A stretch of 64,000 nt of DNA, from the NCBI GenBank assembly GCA_024229515.1, contig JAAESI010000010.1:64001-128000 (forward strand). Reading direction: 5' to 3'. How positions within the stretch are numbered: position 1 is the first letter of the stretch; every line of letters starts with the position of its first letter. Below are positions 15,902 through 24,374 of the stretch, one piece after another. The position numbers were made by a program, and so were the translations under genes. Below the pieces are notes generated by a model that was given only the letters and a program-made list of their open reading frames with translations, was not told the origin of the DNA and ran no database searches. This DNA comes from Pseudomonadota bacterium. Lineage in GTDB: Bacteria; Myxococcota_A; UBA796; UBA9615.

Positions 15902-18900
15902 ATGCGGTCCGTGCGCTCCTTCGCCCTCGCCGCCGCCCTCCTCCTGAGCGCCTGTCCCACGCCGGATCCGGAGCCGCCCCCCACGGACGACGACGACGAC
16001 GCCACCGCGGCACTCACGGAGTGTGAGCCGGCGCTCACGCTCACCTCCAGCGTCACGATGACGGTCCCCCTGGGCCTGTCCGCGTTCGTGGCCGAGGGCG
16101 GGACGGGCGACTACCGGTTCGCGTTGGTGGAGGACACCTCCGGCGCCATCGTCAACGGGCTCACGGGGGCCTATCTGGCGGGCGAGGTCTCGGGGGGAAC
16201 CGACGTCGTGGAGGTGACCGACCTCGGCTGCAACGGCGCCGCTCAGGCGTCGATCGAGATCGTCTCGGCGATCGAGATCGTCCCCGCGGCCGCCGAGGTC
16301 CCGCCCGACGCTGAGTTCACCTTCGAGATCGTCGGCGGCTCGGGCGAGTTCGACTGCGAGTTCGTAACCAATGGCGGCGGGGGCACGCTGGACGGGTGTA
16401 CGTGGACGGGGCCGGGCGCCGGCAGCGGAACAGAGCTCGTCCGAGCGCAGGACCTCCGCACCGAGGAGACCGCCGACGCCATCATCGAGGTCACGCCCGA
16501 TGCGGCCCTGAGCCTCAACGCGACCCGGCTCTACCTGCCGCTGGGCGCCCCCTACACCCTCCAGATCTCCGGTGGGAGCGGCTACTTCGAGGGCGAGACG
16601 ATCAGCGGAGGAGGCGTCGAGGTCGACTTCGAGACCGTGACCCTCACCGCCGTCGAGGACGCCAGCACCACGACCCTGCGCTTCGTCGACCGCTTCGCCG
16701 GACTCACCACCGACGTCACCGCGGTGGGCGTAGCGCCGCATCCGGTCTCCCTCGATCGGGCGGGAAACCAGGAACTCGGAGGCCACGCGATCGCACCCGG
16801 AGACGTGACCGGGGACGGCCTCCCCGACGCACTGCTGTCCTTCCAGGAGGCCGACACCGGCGCCTTCAACGGCGGCGTGGTGCTCCTGTTCGAAGGGACC
16901 TCCAGCGGCCTCGCCGCCACCCCCGTCCGAACCTGGGCGGGCACGGGCTGGGACGACGAGAAGGGGCGGGGGCTGGCCGTCGGCGACTTCGACGGCGACG
17001 GGATCACGGACCTCGCCATCGGCATCCCCCGCGATGACGACGGAGGCACCGACGCGGGCGCAGTGTCGATCTGGAGCGGCCTCGCCGAGGGCGGCTTCGC
17101 CGAGGAGGAGACGACCCGCATCCTGGGACTGAACGGCGGGAACCAGGCCGGCTCCGCGGTCGCCGCGTGCGACTTCAACGGGGACGGCCTCGACGATCTC
17201 GCCATCGGCGCCCCCCGGGACGAAGACGACACGGCCCTGGATCCGGCCAACAACCCCGGCTCTGTGGCGATCCACCTCGCCGACGAAGACGGCCTTCCGC
17301 TGGAGGCCGCGACGATCCACTTCGGCTCTCGACCGGACGACGGCGGCAGTTGGGAGCCGGTCCCCAACGGCTACCTCGGCCGGCACCTCGCGGCCGGCGA
17401 CTTCGACGGCGACGGCTTCTGCGACCTCGCCGCCGCCGCGTACGAGCACACCGTCGACGAGGGCAGCAGCCAGGACGGCGCGGTGTGGATCTGGCACGGC
17501 TCCGCCGACGGCGTGGTGGGGGATCCCCAGACCGTGCTCCTGGCCGACACCGGGATCGTGACCGGCTCGAACTTCGGACGTGCGCTGGCGGTCGGCGACC
17601 TGGACGACGACGGCCGCGACGACCTCATCGTCGGCGAGCGCAACGTGCATGGCGCCGCAGCCAGCCGCACCGGCGCCGTCCACGTCTTCCTCGGTCGTGA
17701 GGACTGGGGCCCGCGCTCGCAGAACGGCCCCGCGCTGGCGGACTGGACCGTGGAGGGCAACAGCGGCAGCGACTACCTGGGGATGTACGTCCAGGCCGCC
17801 GACAGCGACGGCGACGGCGTGCTCGATCTGATCGTGAGCGCGACCAACGACGAGAGATCCGGCGGCCCGAACAACACCGGCGCGGTCCTCGTGTTCGCGG
17901 GCATCGCCGGTTCGCTCCCCGACACCACCCCCACGTACGGCTACTACGGAGCCGCCGACGGCGACTGGTTCGGCCAGGAATTCGCCGCGGTCGGCGACCT
18001 CGATGGCGATTCCTGGTCCGATCTCCTGGTGCTGGCGGGGCGCGAGGCGTCCCTGGGGTGGAACGCCGGCCGACCGTTCGCCCTCGCCGGGGACCCGGAG
18101 GCGGCAGCGGTACCCCTCGACTTCGAAGCCAGCCCCGGAGGCGCGCTGGTGGGCCGCGGGCTCGGCTTCGTCGACCTGGACGGGGACGGCCTCGAGGAGC
18201 TCGCCATCGGCGCAGCCGGCGCGGGCTGGGCGGACAACCGGATCAACACGGGACGGGCCTGGGTCTTCGACGGCGAGGGCGACGGTCTCTTCGACGAGGT
18301 CGGGGTCGAACTCAGCGACCACGGCACCGCCGCAGGGAGCGACAACCTCGGCTGGAGCACCGCCTCGGCGGGGGACTTCGACGGCGACGGCTGGACGGAT
18401 CTGGGCGTGCTCGCGGAGGCCGACGAGGTCCCCGGCACCCTGGACGCGGCGCTGTTCGCGGACCCCGAAGCCTGCGGGGGCGAGTTCCCGGGCAGCAGCT
18501 CGGGGGCGCTGTACCTGTTCGGCGGGAGCGCCGGCGGCGTGGCCCCCGCCCCCGCCTTCGCATGGTTCGGCAACGACGACGGGGACGGCCTCATGGCCCT
18601 CGGGGGCGGCGCCGACCTCAACGGGGACGGCTACGACGACCTCGTGGTCGGCAGCGTCGATCACGACGAGCCCGAAGACAACGACACCGGCGCCGTCCAC
18701 GTGCTCTTCGGGCGGGAGTCGAACCCTGCCGGCACCGAGGTGATCTGCTCCGCGGACTGGACCTGGACCGGCCTCGCCGGGGGCGACCGGGCGGGCCGAA
18801 GCGCCGCCGCCATCGGCGATCTGAACGGCGACGGCTGCGACGAGATCGCCTTCGGCGCCGCGACGGAGGATCTGGACGACCTCAGCAACCGCGGCATCGT

Positions 18901-19537
18901 CCGCGTGCTCTGGGGATGGGGCGGCGACGGCTGCCCCGCCGAGCCCACGCTCACGGCGCTGGGGATGCTCCAGAGCAACTGCCTCCTGGGATGGTCCATG
19001 GACGGCGGCCACGACGTGGACGGGGACGGGGTGCCGGACCTCGGCGTGGGCGCGTACGAGTGGAACGGCATCTCCAACGACGTCGGCGCCGCCTGGGTGG
19101 TGCCCGGCGCCTACCTCGCCGACCTCCCCGCCGAACCCGCCGACACCGCCGAACCGGTGGTGCATCCGCTGGTCCCCGACGACGGCATCCAGTGGCGCAT
19201 CGACGGCTGGATCAACGAGGAAGAGCTCGGCCGCGGGGTCGCCCTCGTCCCCGGCCTCAGCGACGACGGTCGCGCCGGACTCGCCGCCGGCGGACGGCAC
19301 GGGTTCTACTCCGGCGTCTTCGACTCGGGCGGCGCGCGGATCCACGAGTTCCACCTCGGCGTCGGCTTCGGCGAGGTCCCCTGGGCCGTGCTCGGCGGGG
19401 AGACCGCCGCCGGCTTCTTCGGCCAGACGATCGCCGCCACGGAGGGGGCGGTGGCGGTGGGCGGCGAGCGGGCCGACGGCCTCGGGATCGACGCGGGCGC
19501 CGTCTACGTGCTCCCCCTCGACGCGTTCGACGACTAG
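15902..19537 (+). CDS. Large FG-GAP (integrin-alpha-like) repeat lipoprotein with poly-Asp tract
   Basis: 1211 aa. The lipoprotein signal ends in LLLSAC, followed by PTPDPEPPPTDDDDDAT. Residues about 40-280 form Ig-like beta domains. From about 290 onward there are around twelve FG-GAP blades with the Ca2+ loop D-x-D/N-G-D-G-x-x-D-L, for example DFDGDGITDLAIGIPRDDDG, DFNGDGLDDLAIGAPRDED, DLNGDGYDDLVVGS and DVDGDGVPDLGVGAYEWNG. This predicts one or two seven-bladed Ca2+-binding propellers on the outer surface, possibly for adhesion. ATG 15902 is used; GTG 15911 is an alternative. It is divergent from the cytochrome operon (50 bp). Confidence 0.9.
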   Translation: MRSVRSFALAAALLLSACPTPDPEPPPTDDDDDATAALTECEPALTLTSSVTMTVPLGLSAFVAEGGTGDYRFALVEDTSGAIVNGLTGAYLAGEVSGGTDVVEVTDLGCNGAAQASIEIVSAIEIVPAAAEVPPDAEFTFEIVGGSGEFDCEFVTNGGGGTLDGCTWTGPGAGSGTELVRAQDLRTEETADAIIEVTPDAALSLNATRLYLPLGAPYTLQISGGSGYFEGETISGGGVEVDFETVTLTAVEDASTTTLRFVDRFAGLTTDVTAVGVAPHPVSLDRAGNQELGGHAIAPGDVTGDGLPDALLSFQEADTGAFNGGVVLLFEGTSSGLAATPVRTWAGTGWDDEKGRGLAVGDFDGDGITDLAIGIPRDDDGGTDAGAVSIWSGLAEGGFAEEETTRILGLNGGNQAGSAVAACDFNGDGLDDLAIGAPRDEDDTALDPANNPGSVAIHLADEDGLPLEAATIHFGSRPDDGGSWEPVPNGYLGRHLAAGDFDGDGFCDLAAAAYEHTVDEGSSQDGAVWIWHGSADGVVGDPQTVLLADTGIVTGSNFGRALAVGDLDDDGRDDLIVGERNVHGAAASRTGAVHVFLGREDWGPRSQNGPALADWTVEGNSGSDYLGMYVQAADSDGDGVLDLIVSATNDERSGGPNNTGAVLVFAGIAGSLPDTTPTYGYYGAADGDWFGQEFAAVGDLDGDSWSDLLVLAGREASLGWNAGRPFALAGDPEAAAVPLDFEASPGGALVGRGLGFVDLDGDGLEELAIGAAGAGWADNRINTGRAWVFDGEGDGLFDEVGVELSDHGTAAGSDNLGWSTASAGDFDGDGWTDLGVLAEADEVPGTLDAALFADPEACGGEFPGSSSGALYLFGGSAGGVAPAPAFAWFGNDDGDGLMALGGGADLNGDGYDDLVVGSVDHDEPEDNDTGAVHVLFGRESNPAGTEVICSADWTWTGLAGGDRAGRSAAAIGDLNGDGCDEIAFGAATEDLDDLSNRGIVRVLWGWGGDGCPAEPTLTALGMLQSNCLLGWSMDGGHDVDGDGVPDLGVGAYEWNGISNDVGAAWVVPGAYLADLPAEPADTAEPVVHPLVPDDGIQWRIDGWINEEELGRGVALVPGLSDDGRAGLAAGGRHGFYSGVFDSGGARIHEFHLGVGFGEVPWAVLGGETAAGFFGQTIAATEGAVAVGGERADGLGIDAGAVYVLPLDAFDD

Positions 19538-19542
19538 TCGCG

Positions 19543-22164
19543 ATGGCGTTGCTCACCTCCCGTCCCCGCACCCTGGAGAGCCCCTGGGGGGACGTGCGGC
19601 TGCAGCGGGCTGCCGATGGCGCGGCTCAGATCCGCGCCGACGATCGGCGGGCCCGCAGCTACGGACTGGGCGTGGCTCACGGCATCGACCGCGGCCTCCA
19701 GATGGGGGTGCTCCGCGCCGTCGGGCGGGGCGAAGCGGCCGCGACCCTTCGCGACACCGACGGCCTCGCCGCCCAGGACCGCATGCTCCGCGAGCGGGGG
19801 ATCGCCCTCGGCGCCGCCCGCGACGTCGCCGCCCTGAGCGGCCCCGCGGCCGATGAGCTCGAGGCCTACTGCGCGGGCGTCGCGACGGGTCGGGCGGCGG
19901 CGGCCCCACGCCCGGTCGCGGCCCTGCTGCGCATCCCCGACGAGCCCTGGACGCCCGTGGACAGCCTCACGGTGCTGCGGCTGCTGGCGTGGACGAGCCT
20001 GGCCCAGACCCAGGAGATGGTGGAGCGCCTCATCATCCGCAGCGCCGTCCGCGGAACCGATCACGACGCCGCCGTGCTCCGAGGGGTGTTCGCTCCCTGG
20101 CTGGACGGCTTCGACCGGGCGACGGTGCGGGGAGTGACCCTCGCCGAACCGGCGGTCGAGCTGGACCCCGTCGCCGCGGGGGCCGTGCCGACCTGGCTCG
20201 GGAGCAACGCCTGGGCGTTGGCGGGGAGCCGCACGGGCTCGGGCGCGCCCATCGTCTGCAACGACCCCCACCTGGAGGGGCAGGCGCTGCCGCTGGCCTT
20301 CTACGAGGCCTCGATCGGTGGCGCCGACGGGGGCAGCGTGGGCGTCACCGTGCCGGGCCTGCCGGGCGTGGTCGCGGGCCGCTTCGGGCAGACCGCGGTG
20401 GGCGTGACCTACGCGTTCGTCGACCAGGTCGACTTCTTCGTCGAGGAGTGCCGCGACGGGCGGGTTCGACGCGGGGATCGCTGGGTCGAACTGGAGCACC
20501 GTACCGAGGAGGTCCGCCGCGGCGGGAGCAGCGAGACGATCGACCTGTGGCGCAGCGACGTCGGCCTGATCGAGGGCGACCCCCGGGTCCGCGGCCGCTA
20601 CCTCGCTCGCTCCTGGGTCGGCGACGTCGGCACCTTCGCGGCGGCCCTGGATGTCCCCCGCGCCCTGGAGGAAGCCGCCGGACTCGACGAGGCGCTGGAG
20701 GCCGTCCGGGGCATGCCCCTCCCCTTCAACTACGTGGTCGGCTGCACCGACGGCGGCATCGCGCTGCAGCAGTCGGGGCTCGCACCGCTCCGCGCCGAAG
20801 GAGCCCACGGCCTCGCTCCCCTGGCGGCGCAGGATCTGGCCAACCATTGGCGCGGCCTGCGCCCGGCCGACGACCTGCCGCAGCTACGCGACCCCGCCTC
20901 CGGCTACATCGCCACCGCCAACGAGCCCTTCCTCACCGACGCCCCGTCCCCGATCGTCAACGCCGCCCTGGCCCCCGATCGACGGGACCGGATCGCCGAG
21001 ATCCTGGAGCACACGCGGCGAGTCTCGGTGTCTCAGATGGCGGCGATCCAGGGGGATCTCACCTCCCTGCGGGCCCGCCGGTGGCTGGCCGAGATCGGGC
21101 CTCTGCTGCCGCGATCCCAGAGCGGCCGGCGGCTCCGCGACTGGGACGGCGTGTACCGAGGAGACTCTCGCGAGCCGACCCGATTCCTGCGCCTCGTCGC
21201 GGAGGCGATGACGGTCGCCTACGGAGGGCTCTTCGCCCGCGCTGACGCCACCCCCGCCGACGCCGAAGACGCTCCCACCGACGGCCTCGAACTGCCGCGC
21301 GATCGCGCTCGCTACTGGATCGAGTCCAACGTGGTCGCGGACCAACACCCCGGCTTCGAAGCCCTGCTTCTGGACCCCGACTCGCCCCTGTGGCGGGGCC
21401 GCGACCGCGACCGCGTGCTCGCCGAAGCGGCCCGCCGGGCGCTGACGGGCGCGGCCGCTCCCCACCGTCGCGCCCAGCAGGTGCGGCGATCCTGGTTCCT
21501 CCTGGAAGGCTCTCCCCTGGGCCGGCGGGTGCCCCTCCCCGGCTCGCTGGCGACCGTGCTCCAGGGACGGCTGATCCGCACCGGGGGGCGGGTCGTCGCC
21601 CTGCAGCCGATCTGGCGGATGACGGCCGACCTGTCGGAGGACGTGATCCACACCGCGATCGCCGGCGGCCCCTCCGATCGTCCTGCGACGCGGCTGTACC
21701 GATCCGGCCAGGGGGGCTTCTCCCGCATGACCACCAGGACCCTGGCCCTGCCCAGGGATTGGCCCGCGCGCCCACGTGAGGCTATGGTACTACTGTTGCG
21801 CTCCCACTTCCCCGAATCAACGGGGCCTGGGCGATGGAGGTACCAACGGTGGGTACCAGTAAGCGAGCCCTTACATCCCAGATCACCGACTCCTCGGTTC
21901 AGGCCAAGGAGGCCGAAGCGAGTCTCGGCGGATTCGGATCATCGAACCCCAACAGCGTGGCGTCCAACGGCAGCCAGTTCGCGGTCCAGGCCAAGAGTTC
22001 GAGCGTGCAGTTCAAGGTGGACGCCAGCTCCAGCTCCCAGGTCCAGTTCCACGGGGACGGCGGCGGCGGTGACGTGCACAGCACGGCCAAGGGCGCCTTC
22101 CAGGGAGGCGGCAGCGCCCTCCCCCACCAGTCCTCGATCGAGAGCAGCTTCGGCGCGGACATGA
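19543..22164 (+). CDS. Penicillin-acylase-family (Ntn) amidohydrolase with out-of-place C-terminal overlap
   Basis: ATG 19543 begins MALLTSRPRTLESPWGDVRL; recognisable homology runs to about 21779 (roughly 745 aa). The nucleophile site of the beta chain is LGSNAWALAGSRTGSGAP with the N-terminal Ser near residue 221, followed by VCNDPHL. The N-terminal part holds RSYGLGVAHGIDRGLQMGVL, matching the A-chain. Family members self-cleave and hydrolyse amides such as acyl-homoserine lactones or beta-lactams. Unlike most relatives this one has no visible signal peptide. The frame has no stop until 22164, so its last 105 codons overlap the DUF4157 gene and give Pro/Arg-rich, non-conserved sequence. 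A lost base near 21770 would give a stop at 21777-21779. Confidence 0.8.
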   Translation: MALLTSRPRTLESPWGDVRLQRAADGAAQIRADDRRARSYGLGVAHGIDRGLQMGVLRAVGRGEAAATLRDTDGLAAQDRMLRERGIALGAARDVAALSGPAADELEAYCAGVATGRAAAAPRPVAALLRIPDEPWTPVDSLTVLRLLAWTSLAQTQEMVERLIIRSAVRGTDHDAAVLRGVFAPWLDGFDRATVRGVTLAEPAVELDPVAAGAVPTWLGSNAWALAGSRTGSGAPIVCNDPHLEGQALPLAFYEASIGGADGGSVGVTVPGLPGVVAGRFGQTAVGVTYAFVDQVDFFVEECRDGRVRRGDRWVELEHRTEEVRRGGSSETIDLWRSDVGLIEGDPRVRGRYLARSWVGDVGTFAAALDVPRALEEAAGLDEALEAVRGMPLPFNYVVGCTDGGIALQQSGLAPLRAEGAHGLAPLAAQDLANHWRGLRPADDLPQLRDPASGYIATANEPFLTDAPSPIVNAALAPDRRDRIAEILEHTRRVSVSQMAAIQGDLTSLRARRWLAEIGPLLPRSQSGRRLRDWDGVYRGDSREPTRFLRLVAEAMTVAYGGLFARADATPADAEDAPTDGLELPRDRARYWIESNVVADQHPGFEALLLDPDSPLWRGRDRDRVLAEAARRALTGAAAPHRRAQQVRRSWFLLEGSPLGRRVPLPGSLATVLQGRLIRTGGRVVALQPIWRMTADLSEDVIHTAIAGGPSDRPATRLYRSGQGGFSRMTTRTLALPRDWPARPREAMVLLLRSHFPESTGPGRWRYQRWVPVSEPLHPRSPTPRFRPRRPKRVSADSDHRTPTAWRPTAASSRSRPRVRACSSRWTPAPAPRSSSTGTAAAVTCTARPRAPSREAAAPSPTSPRSRAASART
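21759..21788 (+). promoter_or_regulatory. Candidate sigma70-type promoter of the DUF4157 gene
   Basis: TTGGCC (21759-21764), an 18-base spacer and TATGGT (21783-21788) lie about 60 bases above the preferred GTG start. They sit exactly where recognisable acylase homology ends. Pattern match by eye only. Confidence 0.35.
21836..21841 (+). promoter_or_regulatory. Strong Shine-Dalgarno deciding the DUF4157 start
   Basis: GGAGGT at 21836-21841 sits 7 bases before GTG 21849. It overlaps the alternative ATG at 21834, which therefore has no own ribosome site. This favours GTG 21849 as the start. Confidence 0.7.
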
Positions 22165-23192
22165 GCTCCGTCCAGGCCTACACCGGCCCCGCCGCCTCCG
22201 CGGCGTGCGAATCGCTGGGCGCCCAGGCGTTCACGATGGGCAACAAGATCGCCTTCGCGGACAACAGCCCGTCGGTGCAGCTGGCGGCTCACGAAGCCGC
22301 GCACGTCGTGCAGCAGGCGCAGGGCGTGTCCCTATCCGGCGGCGTCGGGCAGGCCGGCGACAAGTACGAGGTCGCGGCCGACAGCGCCGCCGCGGCGGTC
22401 GTGCAGAACAAGGACGCCAGCGGCGACCTCGGCGTGAGCAAGGGCGGCGGCGACGGCGGCGTGCAGAAGAAGGAGATCACCAGCCTCCAGCTCAAGGAGA
22501 GCCTCCAGTTCCTCGGCCCCCAGTTGGGCGAAGACCTCCCGGAGGGCCAGGAAGCCCCCGCGCACCTCGACACCGACAAGCAGCGCAAGTGGAGCGTCGA
22601 TCAGTACGTCGAGATGTGGGAGAAGGAACAAGGCCGGACGATGACGAAGGCCGAGAAGAAGACCCTCGCTCGGGGGTGCATCGGAATCGTCGCGCTGAAC
22701 CTGTCCGGCGGCGGCAACCCGCCCCTGAACCACTGCTTCGACAACTTCGACGCGGCGATGAAGCTGGTGAAGACGTGGAACGACTTCATCGACAAGCACC
22801 GCGGCGAGACGACGGCGGACGGTCAGGTGATCGGACAGAACTGGAAGGCCGTGCTCTTCGCGAAGCTGTTCTGGTCGAACCAGAGCCCGAAGGAAGAGGA
22901 CCGCAAGAAGGGCGATCCGGATGCCTTCAAGGGCGACCCGGACAACGACGGCCGGATCGACATGGAGGGCTACGAGTACCGGGCCCAGCCGAAGATGATC
23001 AACTTCGACTACGCGTTCTGGGACGAGGGCGGCAACTGCTTCTGGCACGCCAACCACTGTGAGCCCGGCATGCAGGTCTACCAGTCGACCAAGGGCAAGT
23101 TCGCCGCGGGCTACACCGATTTCGATCGGATCGCCTACTGCGCCGGCATCGCGACCAACTACAAGCCCGCTGCCTCGGCGGCCGCGCACTGA
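21849..23192 (+). CDS. DUF4157 (eCIS-type) protein with a Cys/His C-terminal domain, putative effector
   Basis: 447 aa from GTG 21849 (VGTSKRALTSQITDSS). Residues about 1-100 are Ser/Gln/Gly-rich and probably disordered. The DUF4157 module (about 100-190) has SSFGADMSSVQAYTG, FTMGNKIAFADNSPS and the zinc-type helix LAAHEAAHVVQQAQGV (HEAAH). The C-terminal domain (about 225-447) begins KWSVDQYVEMWEKEQG and contains GCIGIVALNL with a conserved-looking Cys, FWDEGGNCFWHANH with His, and TDFDRIAYC. I read it as a Cys-His hydrolase or transglutaminase-like fold, but this is inference. DUF4157 is known from cargo of extracellular contractile injection systems; no injection genes are in the window. 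Its stop overlaps the next start (TGATG). Confidence 0.8.
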   Translation: MGTSKRALTSQITDSSVQAKEAEASLGGFGSSNPNSVASNGSQFAVQAKSSSVQFKVDASSSSQVQFHGDGGGGDVHSTAKGAFQGGGSALPHQSSIESSFGADMSSVQAYTGPAASAACESLGAQAFTMGNKIAFADNSPSVQLAAHEAAHVVQQAQGVSLSGGVGQAGDKYEVAADSAAAAVVQNKDASGDLGVSKGGGDGGVQKKEITSLQLKESLQFLGPQLGEDLPEGQEAPAHLDTDKQRKWSVDQYVEMWEKEQGRTMTKAEKKTLARGCIGIVALNLSGGGNPPLNHCFDNFDAAMKLVKTWNDFIDKHRGETTADGQVIGQNWKAVLFAKLFWSNQSPKEEDRKKGDPDAFKGDPDNDGRIDMEGYEYRAQPKMINFDYAFWDEGGNCFWHANHCEPGMQVYQSTKGKFAAGYTDFDRIAYCAGIATNYKPAASAAAH

Positions 23193-23476
23193 TGACGGAC
23201 CTCGCAACCCAGGTCGGCCAGACCATCACGATCACGGGAGAGGCCGGGAACGCCCGCATGGGCGCGATCGTCTTCACCCCCGATCGCACCGCCGTCTACC
23301 TCCTTGGCAAGGAGGAGTGGGAGACCGAGAACCGGCAGACCGTCACGGTCACCGGCACGCTCCGCAGCGTGAGTCTGGCTCCCAACGCCACTGTCGACAA
23401 AGACGGCGCCGTGAGTCACGGCATGGACGGCGACTCCTGGGTGCTCGAGGGCGCAACCTGGACGCTCGACTCCTAG
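23192..23476 (+). CDS. Small cytoplasmic OB-like protein coupled to the DUF4157 gene
   Basis: 94 aa, ATG 23192 overlapping the upstream TGA by one base. No signal peptide. Motif blocks are GQTITITGEAGNARMG, VYLLGKEEW and QTVTVTGTLRSVSLAP, a two-strand 'V-x-V-T-G-T' pattern typical of small OB-fold or beta-barrel proteins. The same blocks occur in the next gene, so the two are tandem paralogues. Possible roles are an immunity or accessory factor for the DUF4157 protein. Not a recognised family. Confidence 0.72.
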   Translation: MTDLATQVGQTITITGEAGNARMGAIVFTPDRTAVYLLGKEEWETENRQTVTVTGTLRSVSLAPNATVDKDGAVSHGMDGDSWVLEGATWTLDS

Positions 23477-23481
23477 CCATC

Positions 23482-23817
23482 TTGCTCGCTTCGGCGTGCG
23501 CCGGTCCCGCGTGGGCCGGCGACGCGCCGATCGACGTCAAGGACCGCGACGGCGCCAAGGCCGCGGAAGGCAAGACGGTCTCGGTCACGGGCACCCCCCA
23601 GCGGACCCGCCTCGCCCCCAGCGTCGACACCGGCAGCTTCCACGTCTACTGCATGAACCTGCCCGACTGGGAGACCACCGAGTCGGTCACCGTCACGGGC
23701 GTGCTCGAGCACACGAGCGACTACGAGGCCAAGACCGACGTCGACGGCAGCCACACGGCCGGTACCGACGGCCCGGTGTGGGTCATTCGAACCTGCACGG
23801 TGGCCAAGAAACCTTAG
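23482..23817 (+). CDS. Small secreted paralogue of the preceding protein, start uncertain
   Basis: The coding frame is clear from about 23458 to the stop at 23815. Sequence reads LLAILLASACAGPAWAGDAP (signal-peptide-like, cleavage after AWA), then EGKTVSVTGTPQRTRLAP, VYCMNLPDWETTESVTVTG and PVWVIRTC. It matches the preceding gene in its VTVTG blocks, which suggests a cytoplasmic/periplasmic pair. No in-frame ATG or GTG is suitably placed. TTG 23482 is the only standard candidate and gives a short leader; CTG 23458 would give a normal one. Either the start is rare or the 5' end is damaged. Confidence 0.6.
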   Translation: MLASACAGPAWAGDAPIDVKDRDGAKAAEGKTVSVTGTPQRTRLAPSVDTGSFHVYCMNLPDWETTESVTVTGVLEHTSDYEAKTDVDGSHTAGTDGPVWVIRTCTVAKKP

Positions 23818-23820
23818 TAC

Positions 23821-24333
23821 TCACGCGGCCTCAACTCGATGGGGGGTCGAAGCCGGGGGCATGACGAACGGCCGGGTGGCGTCGTTGGTGTCGGCCTCGT
23901 CCTCGGTCCGCCGCTGAATCGGGCGCGGGGCCTCCAGGTCGAAGCCGGCCATCGATGGGGTGCCCGTCTGCGTGTCCACGCCGGGCCAGGTGGCGTGGCC
24001 GACGTAGCGAAGGAAGTCGACGCCTCCGACCATCTCCATCGTGAAGAAGCAGCGGCCCGGCTCGGCGACGAGCTCGAACAGCTGCACGAGGTTGGGGTGG
24101 GAGGTGCGGGCCAGCGAGCGGGACTCGCGCTTGAACCGGTAGACGGCGGCGGGGTCGAGCCGGCGGAGGGTCTTGAGCGCGAGGTTGGTGCCGCGCTTGC
24201 TGTCGAAGACCTCGTAGACGACGCCCATTCCGCCGGCCCCGAGGATGCGGCGGACCTCGTACCGTTCCGTGCCGGCAAAGCCTGCCTGCAGAGACCCTCC
24301 GGGTCGGGGTGTCGGGGTTTTTTGCCTCGCCAT
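23821..24333 (-). pseudogene. Ser/Thr protein kinase fragment, N-lobe only
   Basis: 170 aa. The N-lobe is canonical: YEVRRILGAGGMGVVYEVFD (Gly-rich loop), the ATP Lys in LALKTLRR, the alphaC Glu in RFKRESRSLART, HPNLVQLFEL, and a hinge FFTMEMVGGVDFLRYV. The reading then drifts into a charged linker and stops at 23821. No HRD catalytic loop, DFG or C-lobe exists here or antisense downstream; the next bases already belong to the opposite-strand gene. It is a truncated kinase and cannot be catalytically active. A regulatory role for a stand-alone N-lobe is possible but unlikely, given the decayed neighbours. Confidence 0.75.
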
Positions 24334-24374
24334 TGTATCTAATAAGGTCCTTCCTCCACGATCCTTACCAAGTG

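Noticed and set aside
15863-19354. Very long minus-strand ORF (over 1100 codons)
   Set aside because: It is the antisense shadow of the FG-GAP lipoprotein, whose Ca2+ loops repeat in register on the plus strand.
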